Positions 16,340 through 23,209 of a DNA stretch of 64,000 nt are shown one piece after another. How positions within the stretch are numbered: position 1 is the stretch's first letter; the number at the start of each line of letters is the position of its first letter. The translations under genes and the position numbers were made by a program. Below the pieces are notes generated by a model. That model did not search any database, had not been told where the DNA came from, and was given only the letters and a program-made list of their open reading frames with translations. Origin of the DNA: a virus; the IMG/VR virus record IMGVR_UViG_3300027896_000023, positions 1 through 64,000 of that record. One strand, written 5' to 3'.

Positions 16340-16690
16340 AATTGGCTTAACCATCCACTCCTGGAGAGAGGAGAAGGTCGAGACACTTACACAAGCCGAC
16401 AAGCAATTGTTGGTACAGGGAAGTTGGACACCGATGAGTGTCCCTCAACAACGACTTGTGTCATGATTGCACCTTTGGGGGGCTGGATCGATTGAGACCA
16501 CGTGTTCAAGCGCACTTCCGCCAGTATGCCGCAAGGCAAACAGGTCTGGCCAACGCTAACTTCGGCGTAAATGAGTTGCAGACACGCGGCGCAGCAGCGA
16601 TCAGTTCAACTACGGCCGCCAGAACTATCGACTCTGGCAACTCGTCAGCTGAGTCATAAGCTGCAAACAGCCCCCCTAACTATCAATACG
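16340..16690 (+). ncRNA. structured RNA candidate
   Basis: No convincing gene. The first part folds by eye into nested stems: CTCCT/AGGAG near 16355; then ACACAAG pairing with CTTGTGT (outer), TTGTTG with CAACAA (middle) and GGACAC with GTGTCC (inner, loop CGATGA) between about 16389 and 16462. A TATA box precedes it. A weak plus-strand open frame (16438-16659) was judged a shadow. No known RNA family recognised. Confidence 0.4.
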
Positions 16691-16732
16691 TTCTGAAGCA
16701 ACACGTAAAAGCAGAGTTCCATTGTGATTTGT

Positions 16733-16873
16733 ATGGATCAAAGATTAGTAAAATGCACCCGATGTTTGAGGCTATATATTTTTCCGGAGACAACCGCAGG
16801 TGTATGCCCCAGTTGTGGACACCCAGGGTTTATAGTATCATATCCTAAATCTACAGCTGTAGATAAGCCATAA
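16733..16873 (+). CDS. 46-residue zinc-ribbon protein
   Basis: MDQRLVKCTRCLRLYIFPET then CPSCGHPG: two CxxC pairs 16 residues apart, a minimal zinc ribbon. It is downstream of the structured RNA candidate and may be on the same transcript. The iterated palindrome CTACAGCTGTAG (16851-16862) encodes its end. Nucleic-acid binding is likely for the fold; partner unknown. Confidence 0.55.
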   Translation: MDQRLVKCTRCLRLYIFPETTAGVCPSCGHPGFIVSYPKSTAVDKP

Positions 16874-16916
16874 AGCATTTAAACGTAAAAGTACATATTT
16901 TACGTTATGAACTGCC

Positions 16917-17027
16917 ATGAACAAACCACGCAAGAGAATCAAGAAAGAACAGTTCACTCCGCCAATCCGGGAATTGGAAGAGTCAAGTTTTGAAGAAGTA
17001 GCCCTGATGATCGGCTTCGACCATTAG
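16917..17027 (+). CDS. 36-residue basic peptide
   Basis: MNKPRKRIKKEQFTPPIREL then an acidic, hydrophobic end. A TATA-like TTTAAACG lies near 16879. Its stop overlaps the stop of the convergent zinc-finger gene. An alternative ATG at 16907 opens a different short frame, so the call is tentative. Confidence 0.35.
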   Translation: MNKPRKRIKKEQFTPPIRELEESSFEEVALMIGFDH

Positions 17028-17386
17028 CTTGGACGTCGCAGCAACCATTTTCCGTTTGTACTTAACTTGTAATCGTATCCCCCACACTGCGTCCATTCAC
17101 CGCAATGTTCAGCCACAATCTTCGTTAACTTCGGATCCGACTCTGCTAGGCATATTTCATCGCCGTAAGTTCCACGGCGCCACTCAGGCTTCGCATCCTC
17201 AACGGGTGCGCCACTATCCAGTTTTTCATGAAACTTTCTCCATTTATCTTCATGCAAAGTACCAAAAGTATCCAGGTGCTTCTTAAGATCATGAGGCGTC
17301 AAAAAAAGGCAGGGGCAACCTGGACACTTATAAAACACTGGCGGACCATTCTTTTCATCATTTGTCACAGTCAGGCTTAGGCACAT
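17024..17386 (-). CDS. C2H2-type zinc-finger protein
   Basis: 120 residues. Residues about 19-43 read YKCPGCPCLFLTPHDLKKHL, a C2H2 finger-like core with Cys pair and following His. The second half has CGEWTQCGG and an aromatic C-terminus (DYKLSTNGKWLLRRP). It overlaps by 29 bases the related gene upstream (17358-17852). Both are probably nucleic-acid-binding proteins expressed with the terminase region; no specific role recognised. Confidence 0.6.
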   Translation of the reverse strand: MCLSLTVTNDEKNGPPVFYKCPGCPCLFLTPHDLKKHLDTFGTLHEDKWRKFHEKLDSGAPVEDAKPEWRRGTYGDEICLAESDPKLTKIVAEHCGEWTQCGGYDYKLSTNGKWLLRRPS

Positions 17387-17852
17387 CCAAAGTTCTCATG
17401 AAAGTATCCATCGGGTCTCCTTCATCTACAGATGCAGTCCTTGGGCGATGCGCCTCTTCGATGTGGCGCTGAAGTAACTCGTCTGCATGACGCTGCATCT
17501 CCCATTTATTGTATCCCAGTACAGTTTTTTTCCAGCTACATTCAGGGCACGACACCGTAAGATCCTCCAGTTTAGGAATTACCTGTTGAGGTCTACGTGC
17601 TGCTTCTTGCTGTTCGGCTGCGCCAGGACGATAAGGTGGTGGTGTATAGGCAGTTGAAGGATTAAATCGACGTGGATCTATAGCGGTAGATCCGAACTGT
17701 GCGCCTTCAAACATTTCAGCCCAGGATCCTCTTTGGAAAGGCTGCCGTACACGAGAGATTCCCCTTTCTTCGTCATGTATCTGTTGTTCCCTAAGTCGAC
17801 GCAGCCGTTCAGCATTATCTTCGCGCACACGTGAATAATCGGGATAACTCAT
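17358..17852 (-). CDS. zinc-finger protein with disordered N-terminus
   Basis: 164 residues. An Arg/Glu-rich N-terminus (DNAERLRRLREQQIHDEERG) and a Pro-rich middle precede a finger, CPECSWKKTVLGYNKWEMQR then HxxxxxxRHIEEAH, giving Cys-Cys-His-His ligands. It is translationally linked to the next zinc-finger gene. Function unknown; its character suggests a DNA-binding or capsid-internal protein. Confidence 0.55.
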   Translation of the reverse strand: MSYPDYSRVREDNAERLRRLREQQIHDEERGISRVRQPFQRGSWAEMFEGAQFGSTAIDPRRFNPSTAYTPPPYRPGAAEQQEAARRPQQVIPKLEDLTVSCPECSWKKTVLGYNKWEMQRHADELLQRHIEEAHRPRTASVDEGDPMDTFMRTLDVPKPDCDK

Positions 17853-17921
17853 AGCGGTTGTAATATGTCAGAGAAGATAAAAGATTTTTGGTTAAACCGC
17901 AAAGTACATACTTTCACTTGC

Positions 17922-17940
17922 AGAACACTTAAAAACATAG
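17922..17940 (+). promoter_or_regulatory. shared promoter upstream of membrane protein
   Basis: AGAACACTTAAAAACATAG differs at one base from the copy inside the protease gene (6383-6401). Its core is 38 bases before ATG 17970. Confidence 0.55.
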
Positions 17941-17969
17941 CGCATCGAGTAGTTTTTCAGTGAACAAAC

Positions 17970-18809
17970 ATGGACACGCTAATATACTATGTTTTAGCTG
18001 GCCTCTACCTCGGCGGATTATTCTTCACTTTCGGCAAATACCTATTCAAACTGAAAAATACTCCAGACATCAAGTTCAACCACACCTACCTCTTAACCAT
18101 GTTGCTAAGCATGGTTGCCACCGTTGGCTTAACTCCACTGTTCTTTGTCCCTGGACTACACATGATTGACAACACACTCGGCGTCGGCGCCATAGCTTTA
18201 AGCGGAATCGTTGGGTTCTGCGCAGGCTTCACAGCAAACGCCATACTCAACATACCAGTAGCATACTTCGTCAACAAAATGGCACAGTACGAAGACACAC
18301 TCAAAACAGCTAACCTACCATCGCCGCTACCAGTAAAAATCAAGTCACCGATCGGAACAGTCGACGTACACAAATTCATCGAAGCCATCGTCATCGTAGT
18401 TTTAATCATCGCGTTATGCGGAGTTTCAGTTTTTGCAGCAGTCACCTACCAAGCATCAATATCTGGTTCAGGAAGCATCACAGGCGTTGGAGTCACAGTG
18501 TACTCGGATGCAGCGGGACAAGTAAACTTGAACTCAATAAGCTGGGGCAACATAAACCCAGGCGGATCAGTCTCAACAACAATCTACATAAAAAGCACAT
18601 CAAACACGCCAGTCGTACTGTCACTATCAAGCAACGGATGGACACCTGCAGCAGCATCAGGATACCTAACACTCAGCTGGGATTACAACAGCGTAGCAGT
18701 ACAACCAGGACAAATCGTGAAAGTAGTCTTAACATTAGCAGCTTCAAGCACAGCAACACCGGGAACAAACTTCAGCTTCAACTGCGTCATAACCGCGACG
18801 TCAGGCTAA
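17970..18809 (+). CDS. membrane protein with beta-sandwich ectodomain
   Basis: 279 residues. Three hydrophobic segments (near residues 6-25, 40-60, 72-92), a cytoplasmic stretch and a fourth helix (FIEAIVIVVLIIALCGVSVF, near 133-152) lead to an external domain with SISGSGSITGVGVTVY, SISWGNINPGG and LSLSSNGWTPAAASGYLTLS. This WG-x-(I/L)-x-PG pattern is known from archaeal secreted and S-layer-associated proteins, some from uncultured Bathyarchaeia-like lineages, so it may be host-derived. A role at the envelope (exclusion or virion anchoring) is inferred. Confidence 0.65.
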   Translation: MDTLIYYVLAGLYLGGLFFTFGKYLFKLKNTPDIKFNHTYLLTMLLSMVATVGLTPLFFVPGLHMIDNTLGVGAIALSGIVGFCAGFTANAILNIPVAYFVNKMAQYEDTLKTANLPSPLPVKIKSPIGTVDVHKFIEAIVIVVLIIALCGVSVFAAVTYQASISGSGSITGVGVTVYSDAAGQVNLNSISWGNINPGGSVSTTIYIKSTSNTPVVLSLSSNGWTPAAASGYLTLSWDYNSVAVQPGQIVKVVLTLAASSTATPGTNFSFNCVITATSG

Positions 18810-18810
18810 A

Positions 18811-19248
18811 TCAGAGGAAACTAAAGAAAACTTTCCTTCCTCTTCTTTCTTTTTTTAAGAACCCCATCACACGAAGATTGTTCAGATACATACTTTCTAC
18901 AGCACGTGCCCGGCGAGTAACCTCAGCGATCTCCTCTGCATCTGCTTCTCCCTTCAATTTATGCAGGGCCACAAGTGTAGTCTGCATGTGCTTAGGCAAA
19001 CTGAGAACATCATTTATGCTGAGAGGCAAATCAGTAAGTGACACACCAGCCAACTCCATTGGCGGACGCATAACATTTACAGGAGGAAGATTCTTATTGA
19101 ATTCTTCTAGTCTGGTTACGCGTTCAACAATCTTATCCACTCGGCTGGCCATAATGGTTATTCGATTGTTGATTCGTTCCAAAGCTACTTCAACCGGCAG
19201 CGGCATCTTCAAGACTCCTGTATTTTCCACAGTATCTGCCGCCATCAT
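18811..19248 (-). CDS. winged-helix transcription regulator
   Basis: 145 residues. An N-terminal coiled coil (VALERINNRITIMASRVDKI...RVTRLEEF) is followed by a winged helix from about residue 75: LPKHMQTTLVALHKLKG, then ADAEEIAEVTRRARAVESMY, LNNLRVMGFLKKER and a beta wing GRKVFFSFL. Archaeal regulators commonly have this layout. It ends one base after the convergent membrane protein gene. TATA-like TTTAAAC lies near 19290. Confidence 0.65.
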   Translation of the reverse strand: MMAADTVENTGVLKMPLPVEVALERINNRITIMASRVDKIVERVTRLEEFNKNLPPVNVMRPPMELAGVSLTDLPLSINDVLSLPKHMQTTLVALHKLKGEADAEEIAEVTRRARAVESMYLNNLRVMGFLKKERRGRKVFFSFL

Positions 19249-19337
19249 GGGTGCACATGTAACTTTGGCTGCTGGATGTTTTGCAACGTTTAAAAAATCT
19301 GCAGCGGTTCAGCCTAAAAATTTTTTTGATGTACTCT

Positions 19338-19451
19338 TTAAACGCCTGAATCTTTCGGGACAACAGTTCTTCGGACCTCAATTACAACATCGTACTCTTC
19401 ATGTTCTGTAGTGTGAACCTCGTATGTAGACTCAAATTTCTTCGCTGACAA
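19338..19451 (-). CDS. 37-residue protein
   Basis: MSAKKFESTYEVHTTEHEEY then DVVIEVRRTVVP. TTG 19451 follows GAGAGG at ideal spacing, and the shared promoter at 19482-19500 would start the transcript just before it; an upstream in-frame ATG at 19472 lies too near the TATA core. Two possible beta strands; function unknown. Confidence 0.5.
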   Translation of the reverse strand: MSAKKFESTYEVHTTEHEEYDVVIEVRRTVVPKDSGV

Positions 19452-19481
19452 GTTCCTCTCTCCAAGATGCATGGTGTTAGT

Positions 19482-19500
19482 CTACGGTTTTAAGCGTTCT
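19482..19500 (-). promoter_or_regulatory. shared promoter, minus strand
   Basis: Minus strand reads AGAACGCTTAAAACCGTAG, matching the copies at 6383, 7792 and 17922 in 16 or more of 19 positions. Confidence 0.5.
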
Positions 19501-19583
19501 TAAATACGTATTATTAAGACACCATCAATAAATTATGATAGTCACATCTACAGAACCAAAGTGCCTGCCAATCTATTTTAAAA

Positions 19584-19733
19584 TCAACGTTCATTTAACG
19601 GAGCTGATTTTTTGGTTACGCCAAAGGGGCATTCGAAAATAGGTAAAGCCACAAATATTTTGCTGTTTTGTGTTGGCAGGTCTGTTTCAGGTTTCAATTT
19701 TATTTCAACGACAACAGTAGCCATCGAAATCAT
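19584..19733 (-). CDS. 49-residue protein
   Basis: Begins MISMATVVVEIKLKPETDLP and continues through VALPIFECPFGV to a basic end. ATG 19733 or ATG 19724 can serve as start. The TATA box at 19760-19770 is 32 bases upstream and is shared with the divergent gene at 19792. Beta-strand pattern; no family recognised. Confidence 0.45.
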   Translation of the reverse strand: MISMATVVVEIKLKPETDLPTQNSKIFVALPIFECPFGVTKKSAPLNER

Positions 19734-19759
19734 CAATAGGTTTCTGTAGTAACAAGTCA

Positions 19760-19770
19760 GATATAAATTG
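19760..19770. promoter_or_regulatory. bidirectional TATA box
   Basis: GATATAAATTG on the plus strand lies 27 bases (centre) before ATG 19792, matching a leaderless transcript; read on the minus strand (CAATTTATATC) it lies 32 bases before ATG 19733. Confidence 0.5.
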
Positions 19771-19791
19771 ATGCGTCACCAAATATTTGCT

Positions 19792-20013
19792 ATGTACGAA
19801 ATCCTATTTTTTCTGGGCGGAATCGCAATCGGAGTCATGATACAACGCATCTACGTTGCACGTGCAGGCCCAATGTTTGAACAGGGATCAAGTTGGCGAT
19901 GGGGCAAAAGCAGATTCTTCCGTTGGCTACACCGGCTTTACTGTGAAACATGTCCACGTCGACAGCATTGCCCAGAATACGATCAACGCGTAGCAGCTGA
20001 CAACACCCTCTAA
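19792..20013 (+). CDS. small membrane protein with Cys motif
   Basis: 73 residues from the leaderless ATG: MYEILFFLGGIAIGVMIQRI is a single N-terminal membrane helix, followed by a soluble basic region ending CETCPRRQHCPEY, which could bind a metal. Longer starts (TTG 19768, ATG 19771) overlap the TATA box and are less likely. Neighbouring genes also code for small membrane proteins. Confidence 0.55.
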   Translation: MYEILFFLGGIAIGVMIQRIYVARAGPMFEQGSSWRWGKSRFFRWLHRLYCETCPRRQHCPEYDQRVAADNTL

Positions 20014-20102
20014 GTACAAGAGGTGTGTAGTACACTACACAGTTACGGAAGCCATTGGAGTCCTCAGCTCGATGAAGATGGCAGTAACCTTGGGATGGTA
20101 CC

Positions 20103-20324
20103 TTGAAAAAAATAAACATGTCCCTCCACGTCATAGGATTATCAACTGTTGTGGCAGCCGCTTTTTTCTTGGCCTGGGTGTTCTTGATGATTGTTCTGCA
20201 GGGCCACTTCACTGTTGGAGAAGACAACCTGTGGATCCGTTACTGCGAAGTTGCCTTGGTAATCTATGGGGCTTGCTACGCAGTTTTTCTCTGGGTATCT
20301 TTCATGCGTTATTATTCGGCGTAA
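20103..20324 (+). CDS. two-helix small membrane protein
   Basis: 73 residues from TTG 20103 (or 68 from ATG 20118). Hydrophobic segments at about 10-33 (VIGLSTVVAAAFFLAWVFLM) and 48-68 separated by a short polar loop. An inverted repeat GTGTAGT/ACTACAC lies just upstream (20026-20041). Function unknown; topology resembles holins. Confidence 0.5.
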   Translation: MKKINMSLHVIGLSTVVAAAFFLAWVFLMIVLQGHFTVGEDNLWIRYCEVALVIYGACYAVFLWVSFMRYYSA

Positions 20325-20338
20325 AAAAAATTTTTAGG

Positions 20339-20503
20339 TTACAGGTGCTTGTAGATCCATTTGCCAAACAAGTACCCAAGAACAGCAATCCACAACGCGA
20401 TACCTGTCCACCCGGCTAAATCATTATAGTAGTTTGCCCCAACCATAAACAGCAAAGTGCCTACAAGCAACAGCAGAATCAACACAGCATTCAATTTATC
20501 CAT
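20339..20503 (-). CDS. 54-residue membrane protein
   Basis: MDKLNAVLILLLLVGTLLFM forms one helix and TGIALWIAVLGYLFGKW a second. ATG 20503 is about 28 bases from the TATA box at 20524-20537, so it is probably leaderless. It converges on the plus-strand membrane protein gene. Its last codons overlap a relaxed copy of the iterated motif. Confidence 0.55.
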   Translation of the reverse strand: MDKLNAVLILLLLVGTLLFMVGANYYNDLAGWTGIALWIAVLGYLFGKWIYKHL

Positions 20504-20523
20504 ACGGTATGGTACCTACAAAC

Positions 20524-20537
20524 AAAATATATATTTT
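20524..20537 (-). promoter_or_regulatory. archaeal TATA box
   Basis: AAAATATATATTTT, palindromic, centred 27-28 bases before ATG 20503 on the minus strand. Confidence 0.55.
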
Positions 20538-20554
20538 GCGTCGACCAAAAAAAT

Positions 20555-20616
20555 TGCAGCAGGGGCGAAGCATACCATCCGTTGCGATAGGACAGTTACT
20601 CCGATAGCCTGCTGCA
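20555..20616. other. 62-base hairpin element
   Basis: TGCAGCAGG (20555-20563) is complementary to CCTGCTGCA (20608-20616). The enclosed 44 bases include GTTGCGATAGG and CTCCGATAGC. Size resembles the hairpin at 16238-16303 (11-base stem, 44-base interior). No tRNA fold found. Confidence 0.35.
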
Positions 20617-20654
20617 TCCACATTCCGCCATATCCAGTGGGGGACCAGACGGAC

Positions 20655-20727
20655 TTCAAAAGTTATTTACCTAAAAGAAAGCTATATACTTATTTCAAAG
20701 TTATTTACACCAAAAAAAAGTATATAC
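20655..20727 (+). repeat. tandem TATA-containing repeat
   Basis: Two copies (20655-20689 and 20694-20727) of a 34-35 base unit running from TTCAAA-GTTATTTAC to a TATATAC end. A third TATA-like ATTTTATAAAG follows at 20736. It looks like a duplicated promoter aimed at the gene-free region to the right. Confidence 0.45.
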
Positions 20728-20789
20728 GTCAAAAAAATTTTATAAAGGCATCGATCACGCCCATCGATTTTACGTTCAACAACAAAATC

Positions 20790-20925
20790 TCAAGCAGTGT
20801 ACAACACCAACAACAAACAAAACAGGCAGACAACAACAAACAACAACAAAGGCGCCCCAACCAGAACCCGCAAGGTTCTCCAAAGAGAACCAAAACCCCC
20901 AAACACACACACCCCAAACAAAGTG
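20790..20925 (+). other. CA-rich low-complexity tract
   Basis: About 130 bases of AC/CAA-rich sequence almost lacking T, interrupted by a hairpin (AGAACC...GGTTCT near 20864-20880) and ending in AAAGTGCC. A matching element in the opposite orientation occurs at 30595-30760. The open frame through it is Gln/Asn/Lys-rich and not credible as a protein. Confidence 0.45.
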
Positions 20926-20940
20926 CCATGTATCTTATGT

Positions 20941-21133
20941 GATTTTGGCTTTATTTGACTGTTTGATTTTTGTTTATTGGGTGAACTGTTGGATTTTTGC
21001 GCGCGCTAGATTTTTGTTTATTGGTTGTTTTTTTATGGTTTTTGTGGTTATTATAATGTTATATTATTTTAAAGGCTAATTTAGGCTTATTTTAACGTGT
21101 TACGCATAACACTTATTAAGGTGTATGCGTAAC
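20941..21133. other. AT-rich repeat region, candidate origin
   Basis: Contains two exact copies of GATTTTTGTTTATTGG (20965-20980, 21009-21024), additional GATTTTTG/GATTTTGG copies, a long T-rich stretch and an inverted repeat GTTACGCATAACAC/GTGTATGCGTAAC (about 21099-21133, one unpaired base, 8-base loop). Iterons, AT-rich DNA and a hairpin next to the switch from minus- to plus-strand gene direction fit a replication origin; not proven. Confidence 0.4.
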
Positions 21134-21183
21134 ATGGATTAACGAAAAAGGTGTGTGATCCAAAAAAGACAACTAAAAAAGCG

Positions 21184-21205
21184 TTGGGCGCGCGCGCGCG
21201 CCCAA
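21184..21205. repeat. perfect GC palindrome
   Basis: TTGGGCGCGCG followed by its exact complement, 22 bases in all, with 14 alternating C and G bases that could adopt Z-DNA or a strong hairpin. It marks the left edge of the large RNA candidate and could be its 5' stem. Confidence 0.6.
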
Positions 21206-21912
21206 ACCAGCCTTAAAGGCTTGGTGAACGGAACAGCACCGTTTAATCAACTGCCAAACATCCCAATACCATTACGGGAACGGATGGATGCTAAACTGAA
21301 TGGCAAGGTCTACATGGTTAAACGGTGAAATAAAAATCTGTGGTGCTTCATCAAAAGATTTAGGACGGTTGACGATTGCCTATCGTACCTTAACATATAG
21401 CTCCTGCTAGGTGTGTTGCCTCCAGATTAAGCTGGACGGTGCTAGTTAACCTGATGTACAAATAAGGGTTAATTTGAGAGACTGAGACAACAAAAAATCC
21501 GCTAATTATGAGTCCCAACTTTTACGGTTGCCTGCGGTATGTTAAGGAAAAACTGCGCAGAAATGGCAAAAGACTGATGCCAAAGGAACTTCAATGTTTC
21601 AATAAACCGCCCTAAATCGAGTAGGCAATCGGGACGGGCTAGCACCGTAACCCAACAACATAACTGCAAGTGAAACACGTACATAAATTTGAAAGGTAAA
21701 TTGCAATAAACCGAGTATGGACACCCGCAAGATAGTCACGAAAGGGAGATTTACCGATTAAAGTTAAAACAGTTATGGCTTGGTAACGGTGCACCCGCAC
21801 TACTGAAATTCTACAACACTTGCGTTATGGCTTAACAAGTCATGGCGCAGACACACACACGCAGGCTAATACTCGCCTGCCGACCGCAAGGTCGTACCCC
21901 TAGATCTTTTTT
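21184..21912 (+). ncRNA. large structured RNA candidate (~730 bases)
   Basis: No credible gene in 730 bases, but many stems are visible: CCAG-ATTAAG-CTGG near 21430, TTGCC...GGCAA in 21521-21569, and at the right end GCAGGC-8-GCCTGC (21861-21880) directly followed by CGACC-GCAA-GGTCG (21881-21894), a GNRA-capped hairpin, then a T-run (21907-21912). Base composition differs from flanking AT-rich DNA. Large ornate RNAs (GOLLD, ROOL) are known from phages; I cannot match this one to them. Confidence 0.45.
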
Positions 21913-21914
21913 CT
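21907..21914 (+). terminator. T-run after paired hairpins
   Basis: TTTTTTCT follows the two perfect hairpins at 21861-21894. Archaeal polymerase stops at such T-runs, so this probably ends the large RNA, 60 bases before the first gene of the plus-strand operon. Confidence 0.45.
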
Positions 21915-21972
21915 ACGCAGTTATGCGCTCGAGTCGTTGCAAATTACGACGAGAGAACTAGGAGGATTAGTT

Positions 21973-22362
21973 ATGTCAACCAGTATTGAACGACTTTTAG
22001 ATAGAAACGCCGATAAAATCTACTATCACCCTCGCACAGGCGAGAAGATGTCAACCTGCACCTGTGGAGACAAGGTACATTCAATGCCACCAATCTCCAA
22101 CCTGCACACGAACGGATGCCCACGCACTACGTACCACCGAATGGTCAACGCCCAGTGGATAGGCGACACGCCGATTCCGACAGGGCAACTCAAGACATTC
22201 TGGGGAGAACGTAAGCATGGATACGTCAGCAAGCACCAACACGCACAGCATGGCGCAGGCAGATTCCTACCTCCGCAGATGCCAGAACGCAAAGTGAGGA
22301 TACTCTGCAGACACATAGACCGCGCAATCAAAGAGACCAAGACCACTGTACAAGTTGCCTAA
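21973..22362 (+). CDS. first protein of plus-strand operon
   Basis: 129 residues from ATG 21973, chosen because TAGGAGGATT lies at perfect distance. Cys/His-containing segments (STCTCGDKVHSM; HTNGCPRTTYH; ILCRHID) suggest a metal site, and a basic, His-rich stretch (HGYVSKHQHAQHGAG) follows. No family recognised. It opens the long early-type gene run and lies just behind the large RNA candidate. Confidence 0.6.
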   Translation: MSTSIERLLDRNADKIYYHPRTGEKMSTCTCGDKVHSMPPISNLHTNGCPRTTYHRMVNAQWIGDTPIPTGQLKTFWGERKHGYVSKHQHAQHGAGRFLPPQMPERKVRILCRHIDRAIKETKTTVQVA

Positions 22363-22400
22363 TCCTCCCAGTAATAACGTAAAAGGAGTGTGAAAGAAAA

Positions 22401-22526
22401 ATGGAACATCAACCATCCATCCAACAGCGAGTACAAACCGTCTACGACTCTCTACAGGGAAGTAGCAAAACCGTGACCTCAGACATCAGAACAGCACTAT
22501 ACATAGTGCGAACGGTGGGAGTCTAA
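22401..22526 (+). CDS. 41-residue protein
   Basis: MEHQPSIQQRVQTVYDSLQG then SSKTVTSDIRTALYIVRTVG. AAAGGAG precedes ATG 22401 and the stop abuts the ATG of the next gene. Possibly a small helical protein; function unknown. Confidence 0.5.
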   Translation: MEHQPSIQQRVQTVYDSLQGSSKTVTSDIRTALYIVRTVGV

Positions 22527-22745
22527 ATGGGACACATGCACTCACCATGCGAAAACTGCTTGGGAGTCGGGTGTGAATCATGCCCGAAATACATCCAAGC
22601 CAAGCAACTAGCAGAGTTCGAAGCCAAGCAGTGTGAGGATCAGCTCAAATGGGAACAAGCCCAAGATGTACTCGTCGATCCAATCCAGCGGTCTGATTCA
22701 CCTAAAGGTTGGAAACAATATACAGAAAGGCTACGTCATCAGTAG
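22527..22745 (+). CDS. Cys-rich small protein
   Basis: 72 residues: CENCLGVGCESCPKY near residues 8-22 is a compact metal-binding cluster, followed by a Gln/Glu-rich helix. It begins immediately at the stop of the previous gene with GGGAG upstream. Its 3' end includes the first arm of a terminator-like hairpin (22729-22757). Confidence 0.55.
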   Translation: MGHMHSPCENCLGVGCESCPKYIQAKQLAEFEAKQCEDQLKWEQAQDVLVDPIQRSDSPKGWKQYTERLRHQ

Positions 22746-22757
22746 CCTCTTTTTCTC
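22729..22757 (+). terminator. hairpin with T-run
   Basis: GGCTAC-7-GTAGCC followed by TCTTTTTCTC. Its tail TTTTTCTCAGT is repeated after the hairpin at 22832, indicating a pair of related elements. Confidence 0.5.
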
Positions 22758-22831
22758 AGTGACCAATATGACTCAATTACTAAATCTCGGAGAAGATGGG
22801 CGGTCTAACAAGACTCGTGCTATCACTGAGT

Positions 22832-22856
22832 CGGTGCAGAAATGCACCGTTTTTCT
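22832..22856 (+). terminator. second hairpin with T-run
   Basis: CGGTGC-AGAAAT-GCACCG followed by TTTTTCTC. The 75 bases between the two terminator-like hairpins lack a convincing gene with a ribosome site and could be a small RNA. Confidence 0.5.
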
Positions 22857-22891
22857 CAGTCACAGAATGACAAACCTATGGAGGTGTATTT

Positions 22892-23209
22892 ATGGATGAA
22901 AATGAAGATGAACGGCGACTTATCGCTTTTCTCAACAACACAGGATTAGGAGTAAAGATTGAATCCACTGACGTCATTAACTCAGCACTCTACGCTTGGT
23001 CCACATTGCCAGTCTCGCATAACCCAACAATGACTCGATGTTTCATACAGGACTTCGCAGCATCACTTGATCGGAAACACTTCTTTCAAAGCTACGAACA
23101 ACTTCAGGAGTTCTGGGATCTCGCTGGCAAAAGAGTCCAGGGCATGCATGAACTCAGCAAAGTTGGCGCAGCACTCACTGTTAGTCGCAGGGAGGTGAAA
23201 GAAATATGA
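22892..23209 (+). CDS. hypothetical protein
   Basis: 105 residues, acidic N-terminus (MDENEDERRLIAFLNNTGLG) and an alpha-helical body. TGGAGGTGT precedes ATG 22892. Its stop overlaps the next start in ATGA, and a full-length ribosome site GGGAGGTGA for that gene lies in its last codons. No domain recognised. Confidence 0.6.
   Translation: MDENEDERRLIAFLNNTGLGVKIESTDVINSALYAWSTLPVSHNPTMTRCFIQDFAASLDRKHFFQSYEQLQEFWDLAGKRVQGMHELSKVGAALTVSRREVKEI

Noticed and set aside
16438-16659. 73-codon plus-strand frame inside the RNA candidate
   Set aside because: Starts inside a perfect hairpin, has no ribosome site and shows no domain.
18416-19411. 331-codon plus-strand frame
   Set aside because: Runs antisense through the winged-helix gene and out of frame through the membrane protein; no start signal and Ser/Arg/Thr-biased composition.
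20457-20942. 161-codon plus-strand open frame
   Set aside because: No ribosome site; crosses a TATA box, a hairpin and a CA-rich tract; protein is Gln/Asn/Lys low complexity.
22633-22899. 88-codon frame across both terminator-like hairpins
   Set aside because: First half overlaps a better-supported Cys-rich gene and the rest has no ribosome site; the hairpins explain the region better.
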